The notes under the pieces are model-generated. The model did no database searches and was not told the origin of the DNA. It saw only the letters and a list, made by a program, of their open reading frames with translations. The translations under genes were made by a program, and so were the position numbers. Shown here one piece after another: positions 37,391-46,022 of a DNA stretch of 64,000 bases (position 1 is the stretch's first letter; each line of letters starts with the position of its first letter). Where the stretch lies: positions 434,001-498,000 of the forward strand of contig NZ_JBIGHW010000002.1 in the NCBI RefSeq assembly GCF_043555875.1, in the 5' to 3' direction. The DNA comes from Pelomonas margarita. GTDB lineage: Bacteria; Pseudomonadota; Gammaproteobacteria; Burkholderiales; Burkholderiaceae_C.

Positions 37391-38731
37391 TCAGTGCGCA
37401 GCGCCGCCCGCCAGGGCCTGTGCCCGCCGCAACGCATCCGCCACGATCCGCGCCGCCGTCTCGCCCAGCGCGGGCGTGTGGTCGGCCATCACCTGCATGC
37501 GCAGCCGCGCGCTGTTCAGCGACACGGCGGGGTACTCCACCAGGTTGGCCAGCAGCCCGGCCTGGCTCATCTCGCGGCAGGCCAGGCGGGCCAGTGCGTC
37601 GTCGCCCAGCAGCACCGGCACGATGGGCGACGGCTGGCCCAGCACCGTGATGCCCTGCGCTGTCAGCGCGGCGCGCAGGCCCAGGATTGCGTGCATCAGT
37701 CGGTCGCGGCGCTGCTGGCCCTCGGCGGAGCGCACTACGGCCAGGCAGGCGCGCACGATGGCCACCTGCACCGGTGACAGCGCGTTGGAGAAGGTATTGG
37801 GCGAGGCGTAGAAGCGCAGGTACTCCTTGATCGCGCGGTCGTGGCAGGCCACGAAGCCGCCGTTGGACGCGAAGGTCTTGGAGAACGAGCCCATCACCAG
37901 GTCCACCTCGCCCAGCATCTGCTGCAGCCCCAGCTGCCCGGTGCCGTCCGGGCCCAGGCAGCCCAGGTCGTGCGCCACGTCCACCATCAGCAGCGCACCG
38001 TGCTCACGCGCCAGCGCCTGCAGGCGCTTCAGGTCGGGCGAGTCGGCGTCCATCGAGAAGCAGCCCTCGGTGACGAGCAGGATGCCGTTGTGCGGGTCGC
38101 GCTGGCGCACACGCTGCAGCACCCGCGCGGCGTGCGCCATGTCGAGGTGCCGGTGCAGGTGGAGATTGGGCGTGGCCGCGCGGGCGCCTTCGTGCAGGCA
38201 GTTGTGGGCCAGCTGGTCCATGACGACGTGGTCGGTCTCGCGCACCAAGCCCTTGATGGCACCGAAGCCGGCCGCCCAGCCGGTGGGGAACAGCAGCACC
38301 TCGGGCATGCGCAGCAGCGCGCCCAGCTCGGCTTCCAGCGCGAGGGCCTCCTCCACATTGCCAGCCAGCGCGGTGGAGCCGGCGCTGTGCACGCCGTAGC
38401 GCGCCATGGCCTGCTGCGCGGCCGCGCAGACGGCGGGGTGGCGGGCCAGCGACAGGTACTCCTGCGACGAGTAGTTCAGGCCCGCATGGCGCTGGCCGTC
38501 CAGCAGCATCAGCTCGGCGGTGGCGCCGGGCCGCCCGCCCAGTCGCTTGGCGTAGGGGAATACACCGTGCTTCACGCGCGTGCTGGCCCAGTCGTGGAAA
38601 GCCCGGGCCTTGGCGGTCAGGTCGGCGCCCGGCCGCAGCAGGTAGTCGAAGGACGAGCCTTGCAGCGCGGCCGGGTCGGCCTGTGTGGGCGTTGCCGTCT
38701 CGGCGGCGGGCATGTCCAGCAATTCATCCAT
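37391..38731 (-). CDS. Alpha-oxoamine synthase family PLP enzyme (BioF/SPT/KBL-like)
   Basis: 446 residues, about 50-60 longer at the N-terminus than BioF. Fold-type I aminotransferase features: NYSSQEYLSLARHPAV, GVHSAGSTALAGN, VMDQLAHNCLHEGAR, LLVTEGCFSMDADSPDL, DVAHDLGCLG and the PLP lysine at 285 in GSFSKTFASNGG. The family condenses an amino acid with an acyl-CoA or acyl-ACP with loss of CO2. No biotin genes are nearby, so 8-amino-7-oxononanoate synthase is not supported. A serine palmitoyltransferase-like or 2-amino-3-ketobutyrate ligase-like reaction is equally possible. Placed between ubiA and the DUF2145 gene. Confidence 0.82.
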   Translation of the reverse strand: MDELLDMPAAETATPTQADPAALQGSSFDYLLRPGADLTAKARAFHDWASTRVKHGVFPYAKRLGGRPGATAELMLLDGQRHAGLNYSSQEYLSLARHPAVCAAAQQAMARYGVHSAGSTALAGNVEEALALEAELGALLRMPEVLLFPTGWAAGFGAIKGLVRETDHVVMDQLAHNCLHEGARAATPNLHLHRHLDMAHAARVLQRVRQRDPHNGILLVTEGCFSMDADSPDLKRLQALAREHGALLMVDVAHDLGCLGPDGTGQLGLQQMLGEVDLVMGSFSKTFASNGGFVACHDRAIKEYLRFYASPNTFSNALSPVQVAIVRACLAVVRSAEGQQRRDRLMHAILGLRAALTAQGITVLGQPSPIVPVLLGDDALARLACREMSQAGLLANLVEYPAVSLNSARLRMQVMADHTPALGETAARIVADALRRAQALAGGAAH

Positions 38732-38831
38732 GGCAGCTCCCTGATCGACCTCGGTCGGTGTTGACGGGAGCGCACTGTGCGCAGCGCGGGGCCGCTTGCC
38801 ATCCGCACTTCTGTCGAATCTTGGGTGGTCG

Positions 38832-39719
38832 TCAGTCCAGCGCCACGACGCGGTCGCCCGGCTGCGGCCGGCAGCCCTCGGTCAGCGGCGGGCCGCCTTC
38901 GCGCTGCAGCACGCCGGCCGGGCCGTGGCAGAACTCCAGCCGCCGGGCGCCGGGCCAGCGCTGCAGCGCGAAGGCCTCCAGGCTGTCGGGCAGGCTGGTC
39001 TGCACGAGGCCGGCCTGCAGCAGCGCGTCCGGGTGATCGTGGAAGCGCACCCAGGGCACGAATCGGCCCGCCAGCATCAGCCACGGCGACACGGGCACCG
39101 GCTGCGGCGCATAGCCCTCGCGCTGCAGCCAGGCCTGCGCCTCGGTGCGCGTGGCGCTGCCGGCGATGGCGGCGGCCAGCAACTCGGCCACCCACTGGTT
39201 GCAGTTCTGGTATTCGGTGCTGAACGGGTAGGCATTGGCGCTGTAGCGCGCGTTCAGCAGCGCCAGCGCGCGCGGCCGGTCCAGCGTGGCGGCGGCCAGC
39301 GCGGCGCCGGCCTCGGGCGGCAGCAGCAGCACGCTGAGGTAGCCGACGTTGGGATCGTCGCTGCCGGTCACGAAGCCGGCCAGGCCCTGGTCGAACAGGC
39401 GCGGCTGGCCCTCGGCGCAGGCGTAGTAGAGCTGGCGCACGGCCCAGGGGGTGTCCAGCCCGTCGGCCAGCGCGACGGCGGCATGCGAGTAGCGCAGGCC
39501 CAGGCGCGACAGGTCGGTGCCGGAGCGGGCGACCAGCGCGGCCGGCGCGCCCGACGCGGCCAACGCCTCGCGCACCACGGCCGTGAAGCGCAGCAGCCGG
39601 TCCTGCTGCGTGGCGTTGACGGCCACCGGGCGGTCACAGCCCTGTGGCAGCACCGAGCCGGCCTGTGCGGCGCCTGCAGTGGCTAGCGCCACCAGCAGTG
39701 CCGGCAGCAGACGGCCCAT
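38832..39719 (-). CDS. DUF2145 family exported protein
   Basis: 295 residues. Signal peptide MGRLLPALLVALATAGAAQA. Matches DUF2145 throughout: RSGTDLSRLGLRYSHAAVAL, WAVRQLYYACAEGQPRLFDQ, then NCNQWVAELLAAAI, a Cys-His-Asn arrangement that recalls NlpC/P60-like cysteine hydrolases (Cys in QNCNQW, His in RYSHA). The papain-like reading is my inference. Its ATG overlaps the stop of the upstream small exported gene (ATGA), so the pair is coupled. Confidence 0.82.
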   Translation of the reverse strand: MGRLLPALLVALATAGAAQAGSVLPQGCDRPVAVNATQQDRLLRFTAVVREALAASGAPAALVARSGTDLSRLGLRYSHAAVALADGLDTPWAVRQLYYACAEGQPRLFDQGLAGFVTGSDDPNVGYLSVLLLPPEAGAALAAATLDRPRALALLNARYSANAYPFSTEYQNCNQWVAELLAAAIAGSATRTEAQAWLQREGYAPQPVPVSPWLMLAGRFVPWVRFHDHPDALLQAGLVQTSLPDSLEAFALQRWPGARRLEFCHGPAGVLQREGGPPLTEGCRPQPGDRVVALD

Positions 39720-40159
39720 CAGGGCGTTACGACGCGCGCGGCCAACTCGCGGGCCCAGGCGTCTTCCAGCACCAGGAAGAAGGCGCGTCCGGTGTCGGCA
39801 TGCGCGAATGCGACGCCGTAGGTCTGCGGCGTGGCCTGCACCTCGTCGCCCACCTGCACAGCGCGGGTGGCCAGCGCCTGCTGGGGCAGCGTCAGCTCTA
39901 CGGTGGTGGCACCTTCGCGGGCCAGCGTCAGCCGCAGGCGGCCGGCGTCGGCCTGGGCCACGTCGGTGACACGGTAGCGGCCCTCGGCGCGCTTCTCGCC
40001 GCCGGTGCTGCTGCCGGACGAGGCTTTCATCGAGTCGGAAACGCTGCCCGACGAGGCCGAGCCTGCGCCGGCGGCGGAGGACGCGAACGAGGTGGCCTGG
40101 GCGGCGCTGGTGGCCAGCGCCAGGGCGGCGAGCAGGGAGAGGAGGCGAGTGGCTTGCAT
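39719..40159 (-). CDS. Small exported Ser-rich protein of unknown function
   Basis: 146 residues: signal peptide (MQATRLLSLLAALALATSAAQA), a Ser/Gly/Ala-rich linker (about 22-55), then a compact beta domain (YRVTDVAQADAGRLRLTLAR, VQVGDEVQATPQTYGVAF) without a family I know. Overlaps the following DUF2145 gene by one base pair set and is very likely its partner. 74 bp after the M48 peptidase gene. Confidence 0.7.
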   Translation of the reverse strand: MQATRLLSLLAALALATSAAQATSFASSAAGAGSASSGSVSDSMKASSGSSTGGEKRAEGRYRVTDVAQADAGRLRLTLAREGATTVELTLPQQALATRAVQVGDEVQATPQTYGVAFAHADTGRAFFLVLEDAWARELAARVVTP

Positions 40160-40233
40160 GGGGGGGTGAGGGCAAAGCGATGGATGGGCAACGATAACGC
40201 GCCGGCGTGGCGGGGCGTTGTCACCCAGCGCAG

Positions 40234-41091
40234 TTACTTGGCGGGCGCCGGCGGCGGGCGCAGCGCGGCGGGCAGGGGTGTGGCCGGCCCGCCCAGTGCG
40301 GCGCCGCGCGCGGCGGCGGCGCTGCGCAGCGCCGCCAGGCGTTCGGCGGTGTCCGGGTGGCTGCTGAGCCAGGCCGTGCCGGCCGGCGCATCGCGCTGCG
40401 GCAGCGTGGTGAACAGGGCCCCGATGCCGCCGGCGTGGCCGTACAGCGCCAGGCTCGCGGCCAACGCCTCGGCGTCGGCCTGGCGCTCGGCGTCGCGCGA
40501 GTAGCCCAGCAGCGCCAGCTGCGCCGCACCGGTCAGCAGGCCTTGCGCGGCCTGGGCGGCGCCGTCGGGCGTGATGACCGAGAGCAGCAGCACCACGGCC
40601 AGGCCGTGGCCCAGGTTGGCGGCCACGTGGCGGTGCTTCACATGGGCGATCTCGTGGGCCAGCAGCGCGGCCAGCGCCTCCTCGCTGTCCAGCCGGCGCA
40701 GCAGGCCGTGGAACACGTGGATGCGCCCGCCCAGCGTGGCGTAGGCGTTCACCAGGTCGGACGGCTCGTCGGCCACCACTACCCGCATGCCGGGCGGCAG
40801 CGCCATGACGGCGGCCACGCGGTCGGCCAGCGCCTGCAGCGCGGCGCGGCGCTGGGCGGCCTCGGGCGTGGCGGGTGCTGGCGCGCCGAACACCCGCTGG
40901 GCCAGTGCCGCCTCGTAGGCAAACGGCAGGCGCGGCGCGAGCCAGCGCGCCGACAGCCCGGTCAGCAGCACCAGCACCGCCAACAGCGCCAGGCTGGCGG
41001 TCATCAGCCAGGCCAGCTCGCGCAGCGGGTGCTCGTCACGCTCCAGCAGGTCTTCCGGCGGCAGCCGGTTCTCCAGCCGCGGGGGCGTCAT
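40234..41091 (-). CDS. M48 family zinc metallopeptidase, membrane-anchored
   Basis: 285 residues. Membrane anchor at about 29-48 (LMTASLALLAVLVLLTGLSA). Catalytic zinc motif HEIAH at 146-150 within LLAHEIAHVKHRHVA, third ligand Glu202 in RDAERQADAEAL. Fits the BepA/HtpX-like M48 group; no TPR tail as in BepA. The second hydrophobic stretch GLAVVLLLSVITPDG may dip into the membrane. Starts within the stop of the upstream YbjQ-type gene (4-bp overlap) and is the last gene of a compact five-gene operon. Confidence 0.9.
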   Translation of the reverse strand: MTPPRLENRLPPEDLLERDEHPLRELAWLMTASLALLAVLVLLTGLSARWLAPRLPFAYEAALAQRVFGAPAPATPEAAQRRAALQALADRVAAVMALPPGMRVVVADEPSDLVNAYATLGGRIHVFHGLLRRLDSEEALAALLAHEIAHVKHRHVAANLGHGLAVVLLLSVITPDGAAQAAQGLLTGAAQLALLGYSRDAERQADAEALAASLALYGHAGGIGALFTTLPQRDAPAGTAWLSSHPDTAERLAALRSAAAARGAALGGPATPLPAALRPPPAPAK

Positions 41092-41567
41092 GTCGTGGGC
41101 GCGAGCGGCGCCTGCGTCAGCGCTGTGCCGAAGGCCAGCACCTCGACCGAGGGCGTCGTGGAGCCGGCGATCGTCGTGGTGTGGAAGCGCACACCGATGA
41201 CCAGCGTGCTGCCCGCCGCCTCGGCCTCGGCCTTGAGGCGCAGCAGCGCCTCGCGCCGGGCGCGCTCCAGCAGCGTCTCGTAGCCGCGAAAGCGCCCGCC
41301 GAAAAAGGACCGGAAGCCCGCCACGAAGGTCTTGAAGTAGTCCGACGAGATGACCACGCCGCCGCTGACCAGCTGCGCCGACGTCGCCGCCACGCCCTCG
41401 GGCACATAGCGCGTGTTCAGCGCGACGACGTGGCGCAGCGCCTGCTCGCGCTCGCGAAGGCTTCGGTAGTGGCGCCGCTCCAGCCAGCGTCCCACGCCAT
41501 AGCCCAGCGCCAGCGCGATGAGCAGCGCCCAGAGGCTGAAGGTGTCCAGCCAGAAGTTCAGGTTCAT
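41088..41567 (-). CDS. YbjQ/UPF0145 protein with membrane anchor
   Basis: 159 residues. A single membrane helix (about 10-25, LWALLIALALGYGVGRW) is followed by a YbjQ (heavy-metal-binding-named, PF01906) domain: VVALNTRYVPEG, GGVVISSDYFKTFVAGFRSF, GGRFRGYETLLERARREALL, GVRFHTTTIAGS. The family forms pentamers; metal binding was proposed from structure and its role is unknown. Two YbjQ proteins are encoded back to back here, this one membrane-bound, with 4-bp overlaps on both sides. Confidence 0.85.
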   Translation of the reverse strand: MNLNFWLDTFSLWALLIALALGYGVGRWLERRHYRSLREREQALRHVVALNTRYVPEGVAATSAQLVSGGVVISSDYFKTFVAGFRSFFGGRFRGYETLLERARREALLRLKAEAEAAGSTLVIGVRFHTTTIAGSTTPSVEVLAFGTALTQAPLAPTT

Positions 41568-41887
41568 GCAGCCGCTTCCACCGTCACCGCCGAGCCGTAA
41601 GCCAGGATCTCGGCGGCGCCCATGGTGATGCTGGTGGTCACGAAGCGCACGTTCAGTACCGCGTTGGCGCCGATGGCGCGGGCCTCGGCCGTCATGCGCT
41701 CCACGGCCTCGGCGCGGGCTTCCTGCATCAGGTCGGTGTAGGCCTTGAGCTCCCCGCCGACGATGTTCTTCAGCCCGGCCAGGATGTCCTTGCCGGCATG
41801 CTTTGCGCGCACGGTGCTGCCCTGCACGATGCCCAGGTGGGCGGTGATGCGGTGGCCGGGCGCGGTTTCGAGGTTGCTGATGAGCAT
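41564..41887 (-). CDS. YbjQ/UPF0145 family protein, soluble
   Basis: 107 residues, the normal size for stand-alone YbjQ: MLISNLETAPGHRITAHLGI, GSTVRAKHAGKDILAGLKNI, GGELKAYTDLMQEARAEAVE, NAVLNVRFVTTSITMGAAEIL. Overlaps the next, membrane-anchored YbjQ gene by 4 bp. The likely complex would mix soluble and membrane-bound subunits, but that is inference. Start at ATG 41887; longer frames would overlap the ankyrin gene. Confidence 0.88.
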   Translation of the reverse strand: MLISNLETAPGHRITAHLGIVQGSTVRAKHAGKDILAGLKNIVGGELKAYTDLMQEARAEAVERMTAEARAIGANAVLNVRFVTTSITMGAAEILAYGSAVTVEAAA

Positions 41888-41939
41888 GGGCTGACTCCCT
41901 GTGTTGTGGGCGCGATGATGCCCGACCACCGCAGGCTGT

Positions 41940-42293
41940 TCAGCTCCACAAGCCCTGCCACCAGCGCCGCGCTGCAGGGAGCGCCGATGGCGCCGAGCGC
42001 GCCACGCCCAGGGCCTGCAGCCGCTCGGCCACGTCGCCCAGCCCGGTGCGCACCGCCGCCTGCATGGGCGTGAGGCCGTCGAACTCCGAGGGCAGGTCCG
42101 GCAGCGCGCCATGCTCCAGCAGGTAGAGCGCGACCTGCGGCTGGCGGGCCAGGATGGCGGCCACCAGCGGCGTGGACAGAAATTCCGGGTGCGCGTAGTT
42201 CACGTCCACGCCGGCCTGCACGTGGTACTGCACCAGCGCGAGGTCGCCCTCGCAGCCGGCGTTGAACATCTCCTTCCAGTCGCCGCCCGACAT
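41940..42293 (-). CDS. Small ankyrin-repeat protein
   Basis: 117 residues with about three ankyrin units: WKEMFNAGCEGDLALVQYHV, STPLVAAILARQPQVALYLL and LTPMQAAVRTGLGDVAERLQ. No signal peptide. A Trp-rich end (ARRWWQGLWS). A protein-binding scaffold by family. It lies 17 bp after the membrane-anchored response-regulator gene and 52 bp before the YbjQ pair, so it belongs to the same operon. Confidence 0.87.
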   Translation of the reverse strand: MSGGDWKEMFNAGCEGDLALVQYHVQAGVDVNYAHPEFLSTPLVAAILARQPQVALYLLEHGALPDLPSEFDGLTPMQAAVRTGLGDVAERLQALGVARSAPSALPAARRWWQGLWS

Positions 42294-42310
42294 CGCTGCC
42301 CTTGCCGCGC

Positions 42311-43549
42311 TCAGGCCGACACGCGCACGGCCAGCCGGGCGCGCTCGATGGCGGCCAGCAGCGCTTCCTCGGAGAAGGGCTTGCCCAGCAGCTGGGTCAC
42401 GCCAGCGGCGGCGGCGGCCTCGGTCTTGTCGTCGGAGGACGTGATCATCAGCACCGGCAGCGCGGCCCAGTGCGGCGTGGCGCGCACCTGGCGGGTCAGC
42501 TCGAAGCCGTCGATGCCGGGCATCTCGACGTCGGTGATCAGCACATGCGGCCGCTCGGCCGCGAGCAGGTCCAGGGCCTGCTCGCCGCTGTCGGCGAGCG
42601 CGACGCGGTAGCCCTGCCCGGCCAGCAGGCGGCTGAGCTTGACGCGCACGATCTTGGAGTCGTCGGCCACCACCACGAGCAGCTCGTCGGCGCGCAGCTC
42701 GCGAGTGGGGGCGGTTTCGGGCGGCGGGGCCTGCAAGGCCTGCTGGACGGCCAGCTCGCGCTCGGCAGCCTCGGCCTGCAGGCGGGTCTCTTCGGCGGCG
42801 CGCGCAGCCTCGGCGGCGGCGCGGGCTTCGGCAGCATCGCGCTCGATCTGCTCGCGGGCCTCGCGCGCGGCCCGCTGGGCGGCCTCGGCCGCTTCACGTT
42901 CAGCGGCTTCGCGCTCGGCTTGTTCACGCGCCAGGCTTTCGGCCAACGCAGCGGCTTCAGCTGCCTCGCGTTCCGCCTGCGCGCGGGCATCGGCCTCGGC
43001 GGCCAGGCGTGCGGCTTCGGCGGCCTCCCGCTCGGCGGCTTCGCGCTGCGCCTGTTCAGCAGCCTCGCGTTCGGCCCGGGCACGGGCTTCGGCCTCGGCC
43101 GCTGCTTGGGCGCGGGTGGCTTCGGCTTGCTCGGCGGCCTCGCGCTCGGCGCGTTCGCGGGCGGCGGCTTCCTCGGCCTGCAGGGCCTCGTGAGCCTCCT
43201 GGCGGGCGCGCTCCTGGGCCAGCCGCGCGGCCTCGGCCTCGGCGATGCGGCGGGTGATTTCTTCGGAGTCGCGCTGCGCCTCGGCCTGCTGGCGGGCCTG
43301 CTCCGCCAGGCGCCTGGCCTCGGCGGCCGCGGCAAGCGGGGCTTCGGGCGCGCCAGTGGCTGCCTCCTGCGCGGTGGCCAGCTGCGCGGCGCGGGCCGCG
43401 TGCTCGGCCTGGGCCTGCGCCAGGCGCTGGGCCTCGCGGCGTTCGGCGTCCTCGCGGGCGCGGCGCTGGCGCACGCGGCCCAGCCACAGCAGCAGCACGA
43501 CAAGCACCGCAGCGGCGGCGGCCAGAATCCAGATCAACAGCTCATTCAT
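42311..43549 (-). CDS. Membrane-anchored response regulator with a long Ala/Glu/Arg coiled coil
   Basis: 412 residues. One transmembrane helix at about 4-23 (LLIWILAAAAAVLVVLLLWL), then about 250 residues of Ala/Glu/Arg/Gln-rich heptads (units like AEREAAEREAAEAA). The C-terminal CheY-like REC domain (about 288-405) has VVVADDSKIVR, phosphoacceptor Asp340 in LITDVEMPGIDG, MITSSDD and LLGKPFSEEAL. REC domains are rarely tethered to the membrane on a TolA-like rod. The rod could place a phospho-switch at a distance from the membrane, with ankyrin and YbjQ proteins as partners. No cognate kinase is adjacent. First gene of the operon. Confidence 0.85.
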   Translation of the reverse strand: MNELLIWILAAAAAVLVVLLLWLGRVRQRRAREDAERREAQRLAQAQAEHAARAAQLATAQEAATGAPEAPLAAAAEARRLAEQARQQAEAQRDSEEITRRIAEAEAARLAQERARQEAHEALQAEEAAARERAEREAAEQAEATRAQAAAEAEARARAEREAAEQAQREAAEREAAEAARLAAEADARAQAEREAAEAAALAESLAREQAEREAAEREAAEAAQRAAREAREQIERDAAEARAAAEAARAAEETRLQAEAAERELAVQQALQAPPPETAPTRELRADELLVVVADDSKIVRVKLSRLLAGQGYRVALADSGEQALDLLAAERPHVLITDVEMPGIDGFELTRQVRATPHWAALPVLMITSSDDKTEAAAAAGVTQLLGKPFSEEALLAAIERARLAVRVSA

Positions 43550-43640
43550 GGTGGGAGGCTCCGGCGGACGGAGCGGTCAGCAGGCCCATGGGCGGGTTCC
43601 AACTTGGCAGCTTAACGAAGGGCGGTGACCGTCACCTTCG

Positions 43641-46013
43641 TCATTGAGGGATCCCGGCAGTTTTGCTCGCCGGGTTGAGCGGGGCCTGCAGCTCGAAGGC
43701 CACGCGCGCCCAGCGGCCGCGGCCGTCCAGGGCGGTCAGTGCGTGGCGGCCGGGCTGGCGCAGCGTGAGCGTCTGGGCGTGTTCGGCGGCCTCGCTGCTG
43801 GCGACGAGCTGCCCGTCCAGCAGCCAGCTCAGGCCCTGCTGCGCGCCCAGCGCCTGCAGCCGCAGCGTGACCTCGGGCCGCCCGGGCGTGGGCCGCAGCA
43901 CGGTGCCGGGCTCCAGGCCCACGATGCGCAGCGCCTGCGCGCTGGGCGTGCGCGCCGCGCAGCCGGGCGCCCAGGGCAGGCGCTCGGCGGGGTGCAGCTG
44001 GGCGGCGTCCAGGAAGGGCAGCAGCAGCGTGGGCCAGCGCACCGCGTCCACGCGCTCGGCGGCGGGCGCGCAGTCGGGCCGCACGCGCTGGCCGGCCTGC
44101 GTCCACACCGCCTGCACCAGGCCGCCGGGTGTCAGACGGTCGGGCAAGGTCGGCGGCACGGCGCCGTCCAGTGTCCAGGCGGTACGCTGCTGCAGGCAGT
44201 GGCCGGGCGCGGTGGCGGCCAGCGCCGTGCCGAGCGGCCAGCAGATGGGCACGGCGCGAACGCTGTCGGGCTGGCGGCGCGGGGCCAGTTGTTGCCGGTC
44301 CGGGCCGGCGGGGCCGAGTGCGGCGGCGATGTCGCGCAGCAGCGGCGCGGCGGTGTTGGCCCCGAAGTGGCCGGGGTTGGGCGTGCCGTCGGGTCGGCCC
44401 ACCCACACGCCCAGCGTGTAGCGGTCCGTCACGCCCAGCGCCCAGGCGTCGCGGAAGCCGAAGCTGGTGCCTGTCTTCCAGGCCACCCGCTGGGCGCTCT
44501 CGCGGAATGGGTTGCCGGGGCGGCCGCCACTCTCCAGGATCTCGCGCACGATAAAGGCGGCGCCGCTGCTCATCAGCGGCGTGTCCTGCACGGGTTCGGC
44601 TCGCAGCAGGCGCGGCTTGCCGGCCAGGCCGTCGCGGGCCAGCGCGGCGTAGGCGCCGACCAGTTCTTCCAGCGAGGTGCTGCCGCCGCCCAGAATGAGG
44701 CTGAGGTTGGGCGCGGCGTTGGCCGGCATGCGCAGCCGCAGGCCGGCGTGGCGCAGCCGGCCGGCGAAGCGCTCGGGCCCGAGCTGGGCCAGCAGGTCCA
44801 CGGCCGGCACGTTCAGCGAGCGCGCCAAGGCCTCGGCAACGCTGACGGGGCCGGAGAAGTCGGCCTGGAAGTTGCCCGGGGCGTAGCCGCCGAAGTTCTG
44901 CGGTGCGTCGACGAGCAGGCTCTCGGAGTGGACGAGGCCGTCGTCCAGCGCCATCGCGTACAGGAAGGGCTTGAGCGTGGAGCCCGGCGAGCGCAGCGCA
45001 CGCACCATGTCCACATGGGCGCCGCGTCGGTCGTCGCCGAAGTCGGCCGAGCCCACGTAGCCGCGCACCTCCATCGTGCGGTTGTCCACCACCAGCGCGG
45101 CCAGGGAGTTGGCCTCGGGCAGCGTGGGCAGGCGGTCGACCAGCAGCTGCTCCAGCCTGGCCTGCAGGCCGGCGTCCAGCGTGGTGTGGATGACGGCCAC
45201 GGCCGCGCCCTCGCGGCGCGCCTGCTGGCGCAGCCGCTCGGCCGCCAGCGGCGCCAGCCAGCGGGCGCGCAGCGGCGGCGCGAACACGCGCTCCAGCTTG
45301 GCGTCGGCCACGTCCGCTGCGGCCCACACGCCGAGCGTCTGCATGCGCGTCAGCACTTTGTCGCGCGCGGCCTGCGCGGCGGCCACAGCACGGTCAGGCC
45401 GCAGCCGTGTTGGCGACTGCGGCAGCGCCACCAGCAGCGCGGCCTCGGCCTGCGAGAGTTCGGCCGCGCCCTTGCCCAGATAGGCGCGCGCGGCCGTCTC
45501 CACGCCCTGCAGCGGCCCGCCCATGGGCGCGAGGTTGAGGTAGAGCGCCAGGATCTCGGTCTTGCTGTGGTGCAGCTCCAGCTGCAGCGCGCGTGCGATC
45601 TGGCGCGCCTTGGCGCCCAGGCTGCGGCCGGCGGCGCGCTCGTCGACGAGGCGGGCCACCTGCATGGTCAGCGTGGAGCCGCCCGACACGATGCGCCCAT
45701 GCCGCGCCCACTGCCAGGCGGCGCGGGCCAATGCGGCGGGATTGATGCCGGGGTGCCAGTGGAACCAGCGGTCCTCGTAGTGCAGCAGCGCCTGCAGGTA
45801 CAGCGGTGAGACGGCGTCGGGCGTGGTGGGGTGGCGCTGCGCGCCGTCGTCACTGGCCCAGCTGCGCAGCGGCGTGCCGTCGGCGGCCAGCACGGTCAGC
45901 GTGGAGGTGTCGGCGGTGGGCTGGGGCAGCGGACAGGCGATGTCCAGCGCCAGCACGGCCGCCAGCACGGCGGCCAGGGCCAGCTCGGCGCGGCGCAGGC
46001 TGCTGCGGGCCAC
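43641..46013 (-). CDS. pbpC: Penicillin-binding protein 1C
   Basis: 790 residues; bifunctional class A PBP. N-terminal anchor (about 9-27). GT51 glycosyltransferase with catalytic Glu80 in HYEDRWFHWHPGIN and GGSTLTMQVARL. Transpeptidase with Ser345 in SPGSTLKPFLYA, SLN (ARSLNVPAVDLL) and Lys513 in WKTGTSFGFRDAW. C-terminal BiPBP_C domain (from about 700). PBP1C is the form usually linked to alpha-2-macroglobulin genes; none is visible here. It follows the DUF5329 gene by 9 bp. Confidence 0.95.
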   Translation of the reverse strand: MARSSLRRAELALAAVLAAVLALDIACPLPQPTADTSTLTVLAADGTPLRSWASDDGAQRHPTTPDAVSPLYLQALLHYEDRWFHWHPGINPAALARAAWQWARHGRIVSGGSTLTMQVARLVDERAAGRSLGAKARQIARALQLELHHSKTEILALYLNLAPMGGPLQGVETAARAYLGKGAAELSQAEAALLVALPQSPTRLRPDRAVAAAQAARDKVLTRMQTLGVWAAADVADAKLERVFAPPLRARWLAPLAAERLRQQARREGAAVAVIHTTLDAGLQARLEQLLVDRLPTLPEANSLAALVVDNRTMEVRGYVGSADFGDDRRGAHVDMVRALRSPGSTLKPFLYAMALDDGLVHSESLLVDAPQNFGGYAPGNFQADFSGPVSVAEALARSLNVPAVDLLAQLGPERFAGRLRHAGLRLRMPANAAPNLSLILGGGSTSLEELVGAYAALARDGLAGKPRLLRAEPVQDTPLMSSGAAFIVREILESGGRPGNPFRESAQRVAWKTGTSFGFRDAWALGVTDRYTLGVWVGRPDGTPNPGHFGANTAAPLLRDIAAALGPAGPDRQQLAPRRQPDSVRAVPICWPLGTALAATAPGHCLQQRTAWTLDGAVPPTLPDRLTPGGLVQAVWTQAGQRVRPDCAPAAERVDAVRWPTLLLPFLDAAQLHPAERLPWAPGCAARTPSAQALRIVGLEPGTVLRPTPGRPEVTLRLQALGAQQGLSWLLDGQLVASSEAAEHAQTLTLRQPGRHALTALDGRGRWARVAFELQAPLNPASKTAGIPQ

Positions 46014-46022
46014 AGCAGGCGC

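Noticed and set aside
43644..45809. 721-codon plus-strand frame opposite pbpC
   Set aside because: Antisense to intact PBP motifs; Arg/Gln/His/Gly-rich with no fold signature.
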